64,000 bases of DNA. Origin: Leptolinea sp. UBA4782. Its GTDB lineage: Bacteria; Chloroflexota; Anaerolineae; Anaerolineales; Anaerolineaceae. Position 1 is the first letter of the stretch. Every line of letters starts with the position of its first letter. Shown here in pieces: positions 30,615 through 38,407 of the stretch. The notes under the pieces are model-generated. The model was not told where the DNA came from and searched no databases. It saw only the letters and a list, made by a program, of their open reading frames with translations. The position numbers and the translations under genes are program-made. The stretch covers positions 1 to 64,000 of the forward strand of contig DHHC01000021.1 in NCBI GenBank assembly GCA_002403095.1, read 5' to 3'.

Positions 30615-31544
30615 TCAATACTCGCTGGCAGATCCCTCTTCGCGCAGCTTGAGATAGGATTCATAGCGCTGCGGGTGAATCTTGCCCTTCTCTACAGCCG
30701 CCCTGACGGCACAACCCGGCTCGGTACGGTGGGTGCAGTCATTGAACTGGCAGTGTTCCACCAGCCCCCTCAGTTCAGGGAAATACCCGTCCAGTTCCTC
30801 CGGGGAGGTATCCCACAACGCCAGCGAGCGCAGCCCTGGCATATCTGCCACATAACCGCCGTTGAGTAGGGGGAACATCTGCCTTACCACGGTGGTGTGC
30901 CTGCCCTTGTTGTGCCAGCTGCTGACCTCGCGGACGGTTAATCCCAATTCGGGCTGGATAGCATTCAGCAGGGAAGTTTTCCCCACGCCAGAAGGTCCGG
31001 TAAAGGCGCTTAATTTATCCTCCAGCAGGGCATGCAACTGGCCGATGCCTGTGCCGGATTTTGTCGAGGTAAAAATAATGGGGTATCCCAGGGGTTTATA
31101 CAGCGCAAACATTTCGTGCGCCTGGTCTTCCCCCACCAGGTCAATTTTGTTTGCCACGATCACTGCCGGTAGCGACTGTTTTTCGCATACCACCAGGAAG
31201 CGGTCCAGCATGCGTAAATGCGGTTCAGGGCGGGCGCAGGCAAACACCAGCACAACCTGGTCGGCATTGGCGAGCATCACCTGGGGCTGCATGCCGCCCG
31301 GGGTTGGGGCCAACCTCACCAGGGCAGACCGGCGCGGAAGCATCTCTTCGATTGATCCGGTTCCGTCATCCTGCAGGGAAATTTTTACCAGGTCGCCAAT
31401 GGCAATGAATTCCTGGCCGCTCAAGCCGCGTTTGATCCGCTTGCGCATCTGGCAGGTGACCTCACCCCGCCCGGTTTGTACCGTATAAAATCCAGACTGC
31501 AGCCGCAGCACCTGTCCCTCGAGCAGACCAACTGTTTCAGGCAA
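30615..31544 (-). CDS. rsgA: Ribosome small subunit-dependent GTPase A
   Basis: A 309-residue circularly permuted GTPase that helps 30S ribosome maturation. Seen: N-terminal OB-fold ('GQVLRLQSGFYTVQTGRGEVTCQ'), G4 'VIVANKIDLVGE', G1 'FTGPSGVGKTSLLNAI', G3 'DMPGLRSLALW', and the C-terminal zinc site 'CQFNDCTHRTEPGCAV' (Cys, Cys, His, Cys). The order G4-G1-G3 confirms the permutation. It seems to begin at TTG (31544); the family N-terminus fits, though no good Shine-Dalgarno is seen. Confidence 0.92.
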   Translation of the reverse strand: MPETVGLLEGQVLRLQSGFYTVQTGRGEVTCQMRKRIKRGLSGQEFIAIGDLVKISLQDDGTGSIEEMLPRRSALVRLAPTPGGMQPQVMLANADQVVLVFACARPEPHLRMLDRFLVVCEKQSLPAVIVANKIDLVGEDQAHEMFALYKPLGYPIIFTSTKSGTGIGQLHALLEDKLSAFTGPSGVGKTSLLNAIQPELGLTVREVSSWHNKGRHTTVVRQMFPLLNGGYVADMPGLRSLALWDTSPEELDGYFPELRGLVEHCQFNDCTHRTEPGCAVRAAVEKGKIHPQRYESYLKLREEGSASEY

Positions 31545-31607
31545 GGAGCAAAAACCCTTTCATAAACAGGAAATCTGCACGGCGGAACAAAAACGGTGCG
31601 GGTATCA

Positions 31608-33824
31608 TCATGGGGTGGGTGTCACCTCGGGCGTTTCGGTTGGTTCAGGTGTATCGGTGTACAGCGGTGTGGGGGTCTTGGTGGAATAGTAAGTCGATTC
31701 CCAGGGGTAGAGGGTGGTCGGCGCACCGCGGTAGTAAAGTTCCAGCACCCTGCGGAAGATCGGGACAGCAAACTCTGAACCCTCGCCCACGTTCTCAACC
31801 AGCACCACAACGGCGATATCAGGCCTGTCTGTGCGGTTGTCATCGGTATAGCCGGCAAACCAGGCATGCGGTTTACCCATCGGGTTGGTGGCAGTGCCGG
31901 TTTTGCCGTAAATGGTATAGCCGGTAGTCACCAGGCGGTGGGCTGTGCCGCGTTCATGTTCCACCACGCTGCGCATGGCATCCTGGATGATCTCCAGGTT
32001 TTCCGTGCTGATGGGCAGCTTTCCGCGTGTCACCGGGCTGAACTCTTTGGTTACCGTCCCGTCAATGGCGACCACTTTATCCACCACCTGGGGCTGCAGC
32101 AGGGTTCCGCCATTGCCGATAGCTGCAATGAAATCCGCCACCTGCAGGGGTGTTACCAGCATGGCGCCCTGCCCGATCCCCTGCTGGACAGCATCACCTT
32201 CGTTTTGCGGGTAAGGAATGCTGCCGATATCTTCCGCTACCTGCCCGATACCGGTCGCGGAACCTAATCCGAATCCTTTCGCCATTTCCGTCACTGCATC
32301 CGGCTCATTCTGGCGGAAGAGCTCCAGCCCGATATGGTAAAACCACGGGTTGCAGGAGCGCATCAAGCCTTCCGGCAGGGTCAGGTCGCCGCTGGGAGCA
32401 ACACCCCTTTCATAGGTCCAATCGTAAAAAACCTGCCCGGGCAATTCAGTGAATTCGTGTCCGCAATAGTAACTGGAATATTGGTTAAATATCCCGGTCT
32501 CAAGGGCAGCGGCCATGGTGACGATCTTGAATACCGAGCCAAGCGGGTACCCGCCTTGGGTAGCCCGGTTGAGCAATGGCTGCTCTTCAGAGGCAAATAG
32601 GTCCTGCAGCAGGTAACTGCTGTTGGCATTGGAGGTTTCAAAGGAATTGGGGTCAAAGGCGGGGGAGGAAGCTATGGCAACCACTTTGCCGGTATCGACT
32701 TCCAGAACCACAATGGCGCCCCTGAACCCGGCAATGGCTTGCTGCACGCCGCGCTGGAATTCGCTGTCGATGGTCGTATAAATAGTTTGCGCGGCGACCG
32801 AATCGCGTTTCCCGAGGCGGGTTACAATCTGGCCTTGCGGATCCACCACCAGCAAGCTGGCCCCACGCGTGCCGGCCAGGTATTCTTCACCCCATTTTTC
32901 AATACCAGCCGCACCAACCTTCTCATCGCCGCGGTAACCCAGTCGGCGGTATTCGTCCACCTCTTCTGCAAAAATTGACTGGACATACCCGATTGTATGG
33001 GGGGCAACCCCGCCGTAATTGTAAAACCGGGCGCTGTACTTGGTCATCCACAAGCCGGTAAACTTCGAAAGGACATTGAAACGCGCCTCCACTTCGCTGG
33101 CAGAAGCTTCCCCAACCGGGACATACCAATTTGCATCGCGGATGTCATCGTACAGGTTTTGGATGGCAGCGATGGGTTTATCGATCAGGTTTGAAAGCTC
33201 TGCGAGCAGCGAGCCTTCTGCGTCCCCAATTTCAGCCGGGACAACTCCCAGCGCTACCGCATCCTGCTGGGCAGCCAGCGGCTCACCGTTCCGGTCAAAG
33301 ATGATCCCGCGCGAAGGGACGGTAATATCCATCATCAGGTAATTGCCGCCCTTAAGCTCCGGCATGATCATGCCATCATCCCACAGGATCTTCCAGGTAC
33401 CGTCCCCCATTTCCAGGTTCATGACCATATCCCGCTCCAGCGTTCCCACCATGCTGGTGTTGTATGTGACACCATATGAAACCTGGGCATTGCCGGGGTT
33501 GGTGAGGGTGGAATTGATCTTGTATGCAAGCGAAACCAGGCTGAGGTTGATCGCGGTGTTGTTATACCTTTTTGTGAAATCTTCCTGGCTGATGGCATCC
33601 TGGCTGACGCGCGCAAGCATGGCGTACATGGCCGGATAATCTTCAGCGGCCCAGGCATCCAGAAAAGCCCCGGCTGCCGCGGCGGCATCCGGCGCGCTGG
33701 TGACATTCACCACCGGCGTGGGAAGGGAGATTGTAGGCGTACCTGTTACCTCGCCTGCGGGTGGATTAACCGAGCAGGCGGTGATCACAATCAAAACCAG
33801 TATCGACCAGATGCGTTTTTTCAT
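31608..33824 (-). CDS. Penicillin-binding transpeptidase lipoprotein with MecA-like NTF2 domain
   Basis: A 738-residue peptidoglycan transpeptidase. N-terminal signal with a possible lipobox 'VITAC' (Cys17), a Thr/Pro linker, an NTF2-like domain (about 45-150, 'AAGAFLDAWAAEDYPAMYAML'), the PBP dimerisation domain (about 160-330, 'RGIIFDRNGEPLA'), and the catalytic domain with SXXK in 'GYPLGSVFKIVT', SXN in 'MRSCNPWFYHI' and KTG in 'YGKTGTATNP'. It ends in a 'TPEVTPTP' tail. The layout is that of class B PBPs of the PBP2a/MecA kind, so it may also bind beta-lactams poorly, which cannot be judged here. The ATG overlaps the maf stop by 3 nt. Confidence 0.87.
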   Translation of the reverse strand: MKKRIWSILVLIVITACSVNPPAGEVTGTPTISLPTPVVNVTSAPDAAAAAGAFLDAWAAEDYPAMYAMLARVSQDAISQEDFTKRYNNTAINLSLVSLAYKINSTLTNPGNAQVSYGVTYNTSMVGTLERDMVMNLEMGDGTWKILWDDGMIMPELKGGNYLMMDITVPSRGIIFDRNGEPLAAQQDAVALGVVPAEIGDAEGSLLAELSNLIDKPIAAIQNLYDDIRDANWYVPVGEASASEVEARFNVLSKFTGLWMTKYSARFYNYGGVAPHTIGYVQSIFAEEVDEYRRLGYRGDEKVGAAGIEKWGEEYLAGTRGASLLVVDPQGQIVTRLGKRDSVAAQTIYTTIDSEFQRGVQQAIAGFRGAIVVLEVDTGKVVAIASSPAFDPNSFETSNANSSYLLQDLFASEEQPLLNRATQGGYPLGSVFKIVTMAAALETGIFNQYSSYYCGHEFTELPGQVFYDWTYERGVAPSGDLTLPEGLMRSCNPWFYHIGLELFRQNEPDAVTEMAKGFGLGSATGIGQVAEDIGSIPYPQNEGDAVQQGIGQGAMLVTPLQVADFIAAIGNGGTLLQPQVVDKVVAIDGTVTKEFSPVTRGKLPISTENLEIIQDAMRSVVEHERGTAHRLVTTGYTIYGKTGTATNPMGKPHAWFAGYTDDNRTDRPDIAVVVLVENVGEGSEFAVPIFRRVLELYYRGAPTTLYPWESTYYSTKTPTPLYTDTPEPTETPEVTPTP

Positions 33825-34522
33825 TCTTTGTTACCTGTTATGCTCTCTGCTTGCTTGTATCTGCCCTGCCAGCCAAGTACCTGTGCATACACCGGGCAGG
33901 CATAATTCAGGTTCTGCTGGCAGATCCCGGAAACATCCTGCTGGAAGGGCATACCTGCACTCTTCAAGGACCGTGCCAGGTGGCATAAAGGCATCCCCAT
34001 GATGCAGGCAAAACAACCATTGAGCGAATCAACCGGTTTGAAACCGGCATGCTGAATAGCGTAAGCGCCGGCTTTATCCAGCGGGTCTCCGCTGGCGATG
34101 TACGCTTCCATTTCAATGTCGGAATACTTGCGCATGGCAACATCTTCGCAACACAGGTCCTGGACCGGCTGGCCTTTTCCCACAGGAATGACGGCAAGCG
34201 CGGTATAGACCTGGTGCACCCTGCCGCGCAACTGTACCAGCATGCTGCGCGCTTCAGCCTGGTCCTGCGGTTTGCCCAGCAGGGTGGGTCCGTCGGCCAC
34301 GATGGTGTCTGCCGCCACAACCCATTCAGCGGGCTGGGCGAACTTGCGGGCAGAAACGGCTTTCTCGTATGCCAGCCGGCAGACATAACGCGAGGGGTGT
34401 TCCCCTGGGAGGGGGGATTCATCCACATCCTGTGCCTGCACCCGGAATGTCCATCCCAGCCAGGAAAACATTTCTTTCCTGCGGGGCGAATTGGATGCAA
34501 GCAATAATGGTGCATTTAACAT
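33821..34522 (-). CDS. Maf family nucleoside triphosphate pyrophosphatase, extended C-terminus
   Basis: A 233-residue Maf protein, which hydrolyses non-canonical or modified nucleotides to monophosphates. Seen: 'LLLASNSPRRKEMFSWLG' at the N-terminus, 'VVAADTIVADGPTLLGKPQDQAEA' with the catalytic Asp, and 'SGDPLDKAGAYAIQ'. The usual length is about 190-205; here some 40 further residues follow, with two Cys ('SGICQQNLNYACPVY'). The stop codon overlaps the start of the PBP gene, so the two are co-translated. Confidence 0.88.
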   Translation of the reverse strand: MLNAPLLLASNSPRRKEMFSWLGWTFRVQAQDVDESPLPGEHPSRYVCRLAYEKAVSARKFAQPAEWVVAADTIVADGPTLLGKPQDQAEARSMLVQLRGRVHQVYTALAVIPVGKGQPVQDLCCEDVAMRKYSDIEMEAYIASGDPLDKAGAYAIQHAGFKPVDSLNGCFACIMGMPLCHLARSLKSAGMPFQQDVSGICQQNLNYACPVYAQVLGWQGRYKQAESITGNKE

Positions 34523-34587
34523 GATGGTATGGATTCTAACACAACCGGAATTCGATTTTGGAATGGATGGGAATTGGGTGCAGCAGG

Positions 34588-35352
34588 CTATTTGGAGCCG
34601 GTAGGTGTTGGCAGGGGTACGTTTTCCAGAGGGGCAGCCACAATGATCAGGCGGTGGGTATTGGAGGTTTCGGGCCAGCAGGTTACCACGGTCAGGCGCT
34701 CATCCGTTGATGGCATCAGCCACTGGGCGTTTTCCAGGCGTTTCTCCACGGGCATATCGCGCTCTTCCACCAGGAGCTTGTTGACCACCTCATAACGGTA
34801 CAGACGCTCTTCCCCGTACACTTCTATCTCATCTCCCGGGACAAGGTAGATCAATTTTTCAAAGACCTTGCCATATACGTTGTGGTGGCCGATGAGGACG
34901 GTGTTCCCGGGTACGCCCAGCCCTGCCGATGTTGTCTGCCAGCCGGCCGCTTTTTCATCCGGCGCCGCCCATTGCTGGAACACCTTGCCATCCAGTTCCA
35001 CCAGCTGCACCAGGGCAGAAATAACCGGGGTGTCGATTCCAAGCTCCTTTATTACAAAGCGCTGCGGGGTCTCGCCTACCGGTACCGGCGTGGCAGATGG
35101 AACAGGTGTTGCTTCTGGCAATCCCGGGTTACTGGTTGCCTCAGGATTGGCTGGCAGCGTAGCAGTACTCACCTCCAGGGCATAAGGCACAAAGCCGGTG
35201 GCAATGACCTTCTCTCCCCCCGAACCGCTCTGGCGCTGCATGCGGAAGCCGTTCTGAATGGCAATCACCGTGCTGGCAATCCCCCAGCCGAGCAGGAGGA
35301 AGCCCACGCCGTACAGCATATACCCTTTAAGGAACTCTTTCAGTTTACTCAT
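34588..35352 (-). CDS. Sortase
   Basis: A 254-residue membrane-anchored cysteine transpeptidase. One N-terminal span (about 11-32), a Thr/Pro linker (about 60-95), then the sortase beta-barrel: 'IKELGIDTPV', catalytic His156/157 in 'VLIGHHNVYGKVF', 'LVPGDEIEVYG', catalytic Cys225 in 'VVTCWPETSN' and Arg234 in 'THRLIIVAA'. The N-terminal anchor and short barrel fit class E/F-like sortases of Chloroflexota and Actinobacteria. TATAAT lies 11 nt before the ATG. The next two minus-strand surface genes upstream (35474-36283 and 37467-38180) carry matching C-terminal sorting signals. Confidence 0.88.
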   Translation of the reverse strand: MSKLKEFLKGYMLYGVGFLLLGWGIASTVIAIQNGFRMQRQSGSGGEKVIATGFVPYALEVSTATLPANPEATSNPGLPEATPVPSATPVPVGETPQRFVIKELGIDTPVISALVQLVELDGKVFQQWAAPDEKAAGWQTTSAGLGVPGNTVLIGHHNVYGKVFEKLIYLVPGDEIEVYGEERLYRYEVVNKLLVEERDMPVEKRLENAQWLMPSTDERLTVVTCWPETSNTHRLIIVAAPLENVPLPTPTGSK

Positions 35353-35363
35353 TGCGTGGATTG

Positions 35364-35369
35364 ATTATA
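35364..35369 (-). promoter_or_regulatory. -10 element of the sortase gene
   Basis: TATAAT ends 11 nt before the ATG, leaving a 5' leader of only a few nucleotides. Confidence 0.45.
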
Positions 35370-35411
35370 AAAAATGGAGTGGACAAATGCAATAGGCAAT
35401 TCTGACGCGCC

Positions 35412-35443
35412 TAGACTGCTGGCTGGAAAAAGCCAGCAGTCTA
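35412..35443. terminator. Intrinsic terminator between surface protein and sortase genes
   Basis: A perfect 13-bp stem (TAGACTGCTGGCT/AGCCAGCAGTCTA) with a GGAAAA loop, immediately after the surface-protein stop codon. Confidence 0.75.
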
Positions 35444-35473
35444 TGAGTTGAACTCTCTTCTTATAGCAGAAGA

Positions 35474-36283
35474 TTAATGATTCTTGCTGATGCGGTATGT
35501 AACTGCCTGCAACACCATGGCCATACCAAAGAACAAAATACTCAAGTTCATAGTCAGGCTGCGGGCAAATGGGATAACATTGCCTCTAATATCTACACCG
35601 GTTACTGGGATCAGGACTCCCGCCGGAGGATTGGGATCCTGGGGCGGCTGCTGTGTTGGGTCTCCTGGTGGTACATCCGTAGGATCCTGTGGCGGATTGT
35701 CAGTTGGTACCTGGGTAGGGACATCAGTTGGTACCTGGGTAGGGACATCAGTTGGTACCTGGGTAGGTACATCGGTCGGCACCTGGGTCGGGACATCGGT
35801 TGGTACCTGGGTCGGGACATCAGTTGGTACCTGGGTCGGTACATCAGTCGGTACCTGGGTCGGGACACCAGTGGGTACCTGGGTCGGGACACCAGTGGGT
35901 ACCTGGGTCGGGACACCAGTCGGTACCTGGGTCGGGACACCAGTGTTCACAACGCATGCCCCGGAGTGATCCCCTGCATGCAGGATATTACCCGATGCAT
36001 CAATGTGACCGCCTTGCCCATTACTAATAAGTGCATTTATGGATGGTGATATCGTGTTGCATTGTCCATTGGGCATGCAGTGACACCAGATAATCTCGCA
36101 TGTGTTATTGTAATCATTAGGGCAGGGATCCCAGGAATCATCATACCCGTCACCATCGGAATCTGCTGCCTTGACGGGGATATTAACCATCCCAAGTACC
36201 ATGGCTGCCAGGAGCAGGCCCGCCCCGCACACATACAATATTCTGGTTAGTTTACGCAACTGGGTTAAATGCTTTTCGTTCAT
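35474..36283 (-). CDS. Cell-wall-anchored surface protein with IPVTG signal and PTQVPT(G/D)V repeats
   Basis: A 269-residue exported protein: signal peptide (about 1-39), a thrombospondin-3-like calcium motif ('DSDGDGYDDSWDPCPND'), a small module with 'WCHCMPNGQCN' and 'ILHAGDHSGACV' (about 66-112), eleven copies of the 8-residue unit V-P-T-Q-V-P-T-G/D (about 115-203), a Pro-rich spacer, and a C-terminal sorting signal: IPVTG, 16 residues, a hydrophobic span, then 'RISKNH'. IPVTG lies 45 residues from the end. This is the form of a sortase substrate with Ile where classical signals have Leu. The Cys/His module recurs in the gene at 37467-38180. Confidence 0.8.
   Translation of the reverse strand: MNEKHLTQLRKLTRILYVCGAGLLLAAMVLGMVNIPVKAADSDGDGYDDSWDPCPNDYNNTCEIIWCHCMPNGQCNTISPSINALISNGQGGHIDASGNILHAGDHSGACVVNTGVPTQVPTGVPTQVPTGVPTQVPTGVPTQVPTDVPTQVPTDVPTQVPTDVPTQVPTDVPTQVPTDVPTQVPTDVPTQVPTDNPPQDPTDVPPGDPTQQPPQDPNPPAGVLIPVTGVDIRGNVIPFARSLTMNLSILFFGMAMVLQAVTYRISKNH
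35700..35943 (-). repeat. 24-bp tandem repeat array, 11 units
   Basis: The plus strand shows eleven units with the core GGTACCTGGGT; each is 24 bp and encodes V-P-T-Q-V-P-T-G/D. Units differ by a few bases (for example GGGACATCAGTT versus GGGACACCAGTG), which groups them into blocks and suggests growth by duplication. The frame is kept throughout. Confidence 0.85.
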
Positions 36284-36338
36284 AGCGTCTCTCTTTCTCT
36301 ACGTTCACTTGTAAGACAAATTCAGCAGTTCTTACTAT

Positions 36339-37103
36339 CTATTCAATCCTCAGCTTATATCCCAGGCGGTCCACATTGATCAGGAGATCACTATCTGGAT
36401 AAATATCGGCAAATTTCTGGCGGATCAGATAAATAAGGTATTTAATTCGGCGATAGGTTTCTTCTGAATCAATGCCCCATACCTGCGTGGCGATAGCCTG
36501 GTAGGACACTACCGTCGGGGCTGCTTTAGCAAGAGTTGCCAGTACTGCAAATTCTTTGGGGGTCAGGTCAATAAACCTCTCTCGATATTTCACCTCCTGG
36601 TTTACCATATCAATTACCAGCTGCACCGCCGGGAATACCAGGCGGGTAACTTCACTTTGGCTGCCAGCCCGCCGCAGCACAGCTTTTACGCGCGCCACCA
36701 CTTCGGAATTGTAAAACGGCTTGGTGATGTAGTCATCCACTCCCTCTTGCAGCCCTTTGACCACATCTTCCTTGCTGCCTAAAGCCGAGATAATAATCAC
36801 CGGAACATCAGTCATGGTGCGCAGATGCTGCAGGGTCTCCCAGCCGTCCATCTCGGGCATCATCAGGTCGAGCAGGACGAGGTGGGGCCTATCCTCCACC
36901 ACCTTCCGCAGCGCTTCCTTTCCGCTGCTGGCGCTCATGACGTTATATCCGCCAACCTTCAGGATATGCTTCAACAGGTAGGTGGTGTCCAGATCGTCTT
37001 CCACGATCAACAACCTCGGACGTTCGACTGCCATCTGGTCAAGGTCTACCCCCATCTCGGCTATTGGTTGGCTCAGGTTAAAGGCTGTTGTCACTGCTAC
37101 CAT
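36339..37103 (-). CDS. OmpR/PhoB-type response regulator
   Basis: A 254-residue two-domain regulator. Receiver domain about residues 29-145: acidic pocket 'IVEDDLDT', phosphorylated Asp in 'VLLDLMMPEMDGWE', Thr/Ser in 'VIIISALGS' and Lys in 'YITKPFY'. C-terminal winged-helix domain about 155-253, with 'IDLTPKEFAVLATLAK' and 'DSEETYRRIKYLIYLIRQKF'. The first 28 residues precede the receiver and are not conserved; an alternative start is the ATG at 37034. GGGG precedes the chosen ATG. No histidine kinase is encoded nearby, so it is an orphan regulator in this window. Its targets may include the flanking surface genes, which is only a guess. Confidence 0.87.
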   Translation of the reverse strand: MVAVTTAFNLSQPIAEMGVDLDQMAVERPRLLIVEDDLDTTYLLKHILKVGGYNVMSASSGKEALRKVVEDRPHLVLLDLMMPEMDGWETLQHLRTMTDVPVIIISALGSKEDVVKGLQEGVDDYITKPFYNSEVVARVKAVLRRAGSQSEVTRLVFPAVQLVIDMVNQEVKYRERFIDLTPKEFAVLATLAKAAPTVVSYQAIATQVWGIDSEETYRRIKYLIYLIRQKFADIYPDSDLLINVDRLGYKLRIE

Positions 37104-37466
37104 TGTTTACCCCAGATTTACACAAATTAAAATAAAAACCGACCTTGTGTGTGGCCGGTTTCGCTGCTCTGCTCCCCAGGTGCACCGCTTATCAAAAAAA
37201 ATAAGCAAGCGACCAGATTAGTACGCCTGGATCATCGCATCCATTTTCTATGCAATTTGAAAACAAGAAATTCAATAATGGAACTGCAAGGTTTTATTAC
37301 TGTAAAAATATTATAGCAGACTAGTAACGGTATGTCAACAATCAATTTTTACATTACCAGAAAATAACCGTGTTTTCATGCCAGTACAGGGAAATTAAAG
37401 GCGTACCAGCGGGATGGCGCCCGCTGGTACACTCTTACAAACCTGCCTCAACAAAAGAAGGAGGGG
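37104..37466. other. Intergenic region without a gene
   Basis: 363 bp, AT-rich in the middle. It contains the terminator at 37403-37430; I see no ORF, RNA gene or repeat in the rest. Confidence 0.6.
37403..37430 (-). terminator. Intrinsic terminator of the second surface protein gene
   Basis: A perfect 11-bp stem (GTACCAGCGGG/CCCGCTGGTAC) with a 6-nt loop, 37 nt after the stop codon on the minus strand. Confidence 0.7.
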
Positions 37467-38180
37467 TTAATTCAATTTTTTACTGACTGCTGTCAAGACC
37501 AGAGCCAAACCCATGAAGGCAAATCCAAGGTTGAATGACAACTCTTTCATGAAGTTGATTGACCCGAATGGATTGCCGGTCAAATCAATGCCAGTGACGG
37601 GGATCAGTACACCTGGATCACCCTGGACCACGGGTGGGGGCAGGTCCGGATCGCCTGGATCTTCAGTTGGGTCCGGGGGCACTTCCGTTGGCACCTGGGT
37701 GGGTACAGATGTTTGGGTGGGAATAGCAGTTGGACCACCCGGAGTATTTGTTGGCGTATAAGTAGGTGTTACCTTCGGGGTGTCAGTCGGTGTGCTGGTT
37801 GGAGTATTTGTAGGTGTGCTGGTAGAAGCCACCGGGGTATTGGTAGGTGTATTGGTGGGGGTGGCTGTCGGCGGAACCGGGGTGTTGGTTGGAACTGGAG
37901 TGGGCTCTTCTGTAGGATCCTCACAAGGTCCTTCATGGTCGCCCGCATGCAGCGGCGATCCTGAGGCACTGACATGCCCCGCATTAATCAATGCTGCCAT
38001 TGCCAAATTCAATGTCTGGCTGTTGCCGTTGGGTTCATAATGGCACCAGGTAACAATTTCCTGTTGTGCCGCAACAGGTGTTCCAACCATGCTTAAGATT
38101 AATCCTGCAAGCAGGAACGCTGAACCGAGCAGATACGATCCCCTCATCGCACGCCGGATGATACTACTTTTCGGTTTCAT
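37467..38180 (-). CDS. Cell-wall-anchored surface protein with IPVTG signal and TPT linker
   Basis: A 237-residue exported protein with the same plan as the gene at 35474-36283: signal peptide (about 1-38), the module 'VTWCHYEPNGNSQTLNLAM' ... 'SPLHAGDHEGPCED' (about 42-90), a linker of TPTxTPT repeats with one 'VPTQVPTEVP' stretch, and a C-terminal 'GVLIPVTGID', polar spacer, hydrophobic span and 'SKKLN'. IPVTG again lies exactly 45 residues from the end. GAGGAGAC lies 3 nt before the ATG at 38180, which fixes the start. The Cys-His/His-x-Gly-Asp-His module resembles the 'ICHxTG...HGD' modules of other bacterial surface proteins and may bind a metal (inference). Confidence 0.78.
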   Translation of the reverse strand: MKPKSSIIRRAMRGSYLLGSAFLLAGLILSMVGTPVAAQQEIVTWCHYEPNGNSQTLNLAMAALINAGHVSASGSPLHAGDHEGPCEDPTEEPTPVPTNTPVPPTATPTNTPTNTPVASTSTPTNTPTSTPTDTPKVTPTYTPTNTPGGPTAIPTQTSVPTQVPTEVPPDPTEDPGDPDLPPPVVQGDPGVLIPVTGIDLTGNPFGSINFMKELSFNLGFAFMGLALVLTAVSKKLN

Positions 38181-38407
38181 GACGTCTCCTCTCATTGATA
38201 AGAACCGATAACTACAAGAACAATACAGATAAATATGATAATATTTATCCTAATATTAGAGTCATTATAGCGTTTGAAATGCGTTTGTCAATAGTCAATT
38301 CTCTGGATTCGAAAATTCTAATATTTCAGGGTGTGATATACTTTAATTTCGAAAGTATCCTTTCCATCATCATCCGGCAGCAATTTCCGCCAGAGAGGTC
38401 GCCCACA

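Noticed and set aside
35700..35943. CRISPR array
   Set aside because: Repeats are directly adjacent without unique spacers and are in frame within a coding gene; no cas genes are present.
35484..35969. Plus-strand frame of about 160 codons with GTWVGTSV repeats
   Set aside because: It is the mirror reading of the 24-bp tandem repeat in the surface protein gene; a repeat with a multiple-of-three unit is open on several frames.
38195..38407. Extra 71 residues at the start of DnaN
   Set aside because: AT-rich low-complexity sequence with no clamp similarity; the GTG at 38408 gives the canonical N-terminus and length.
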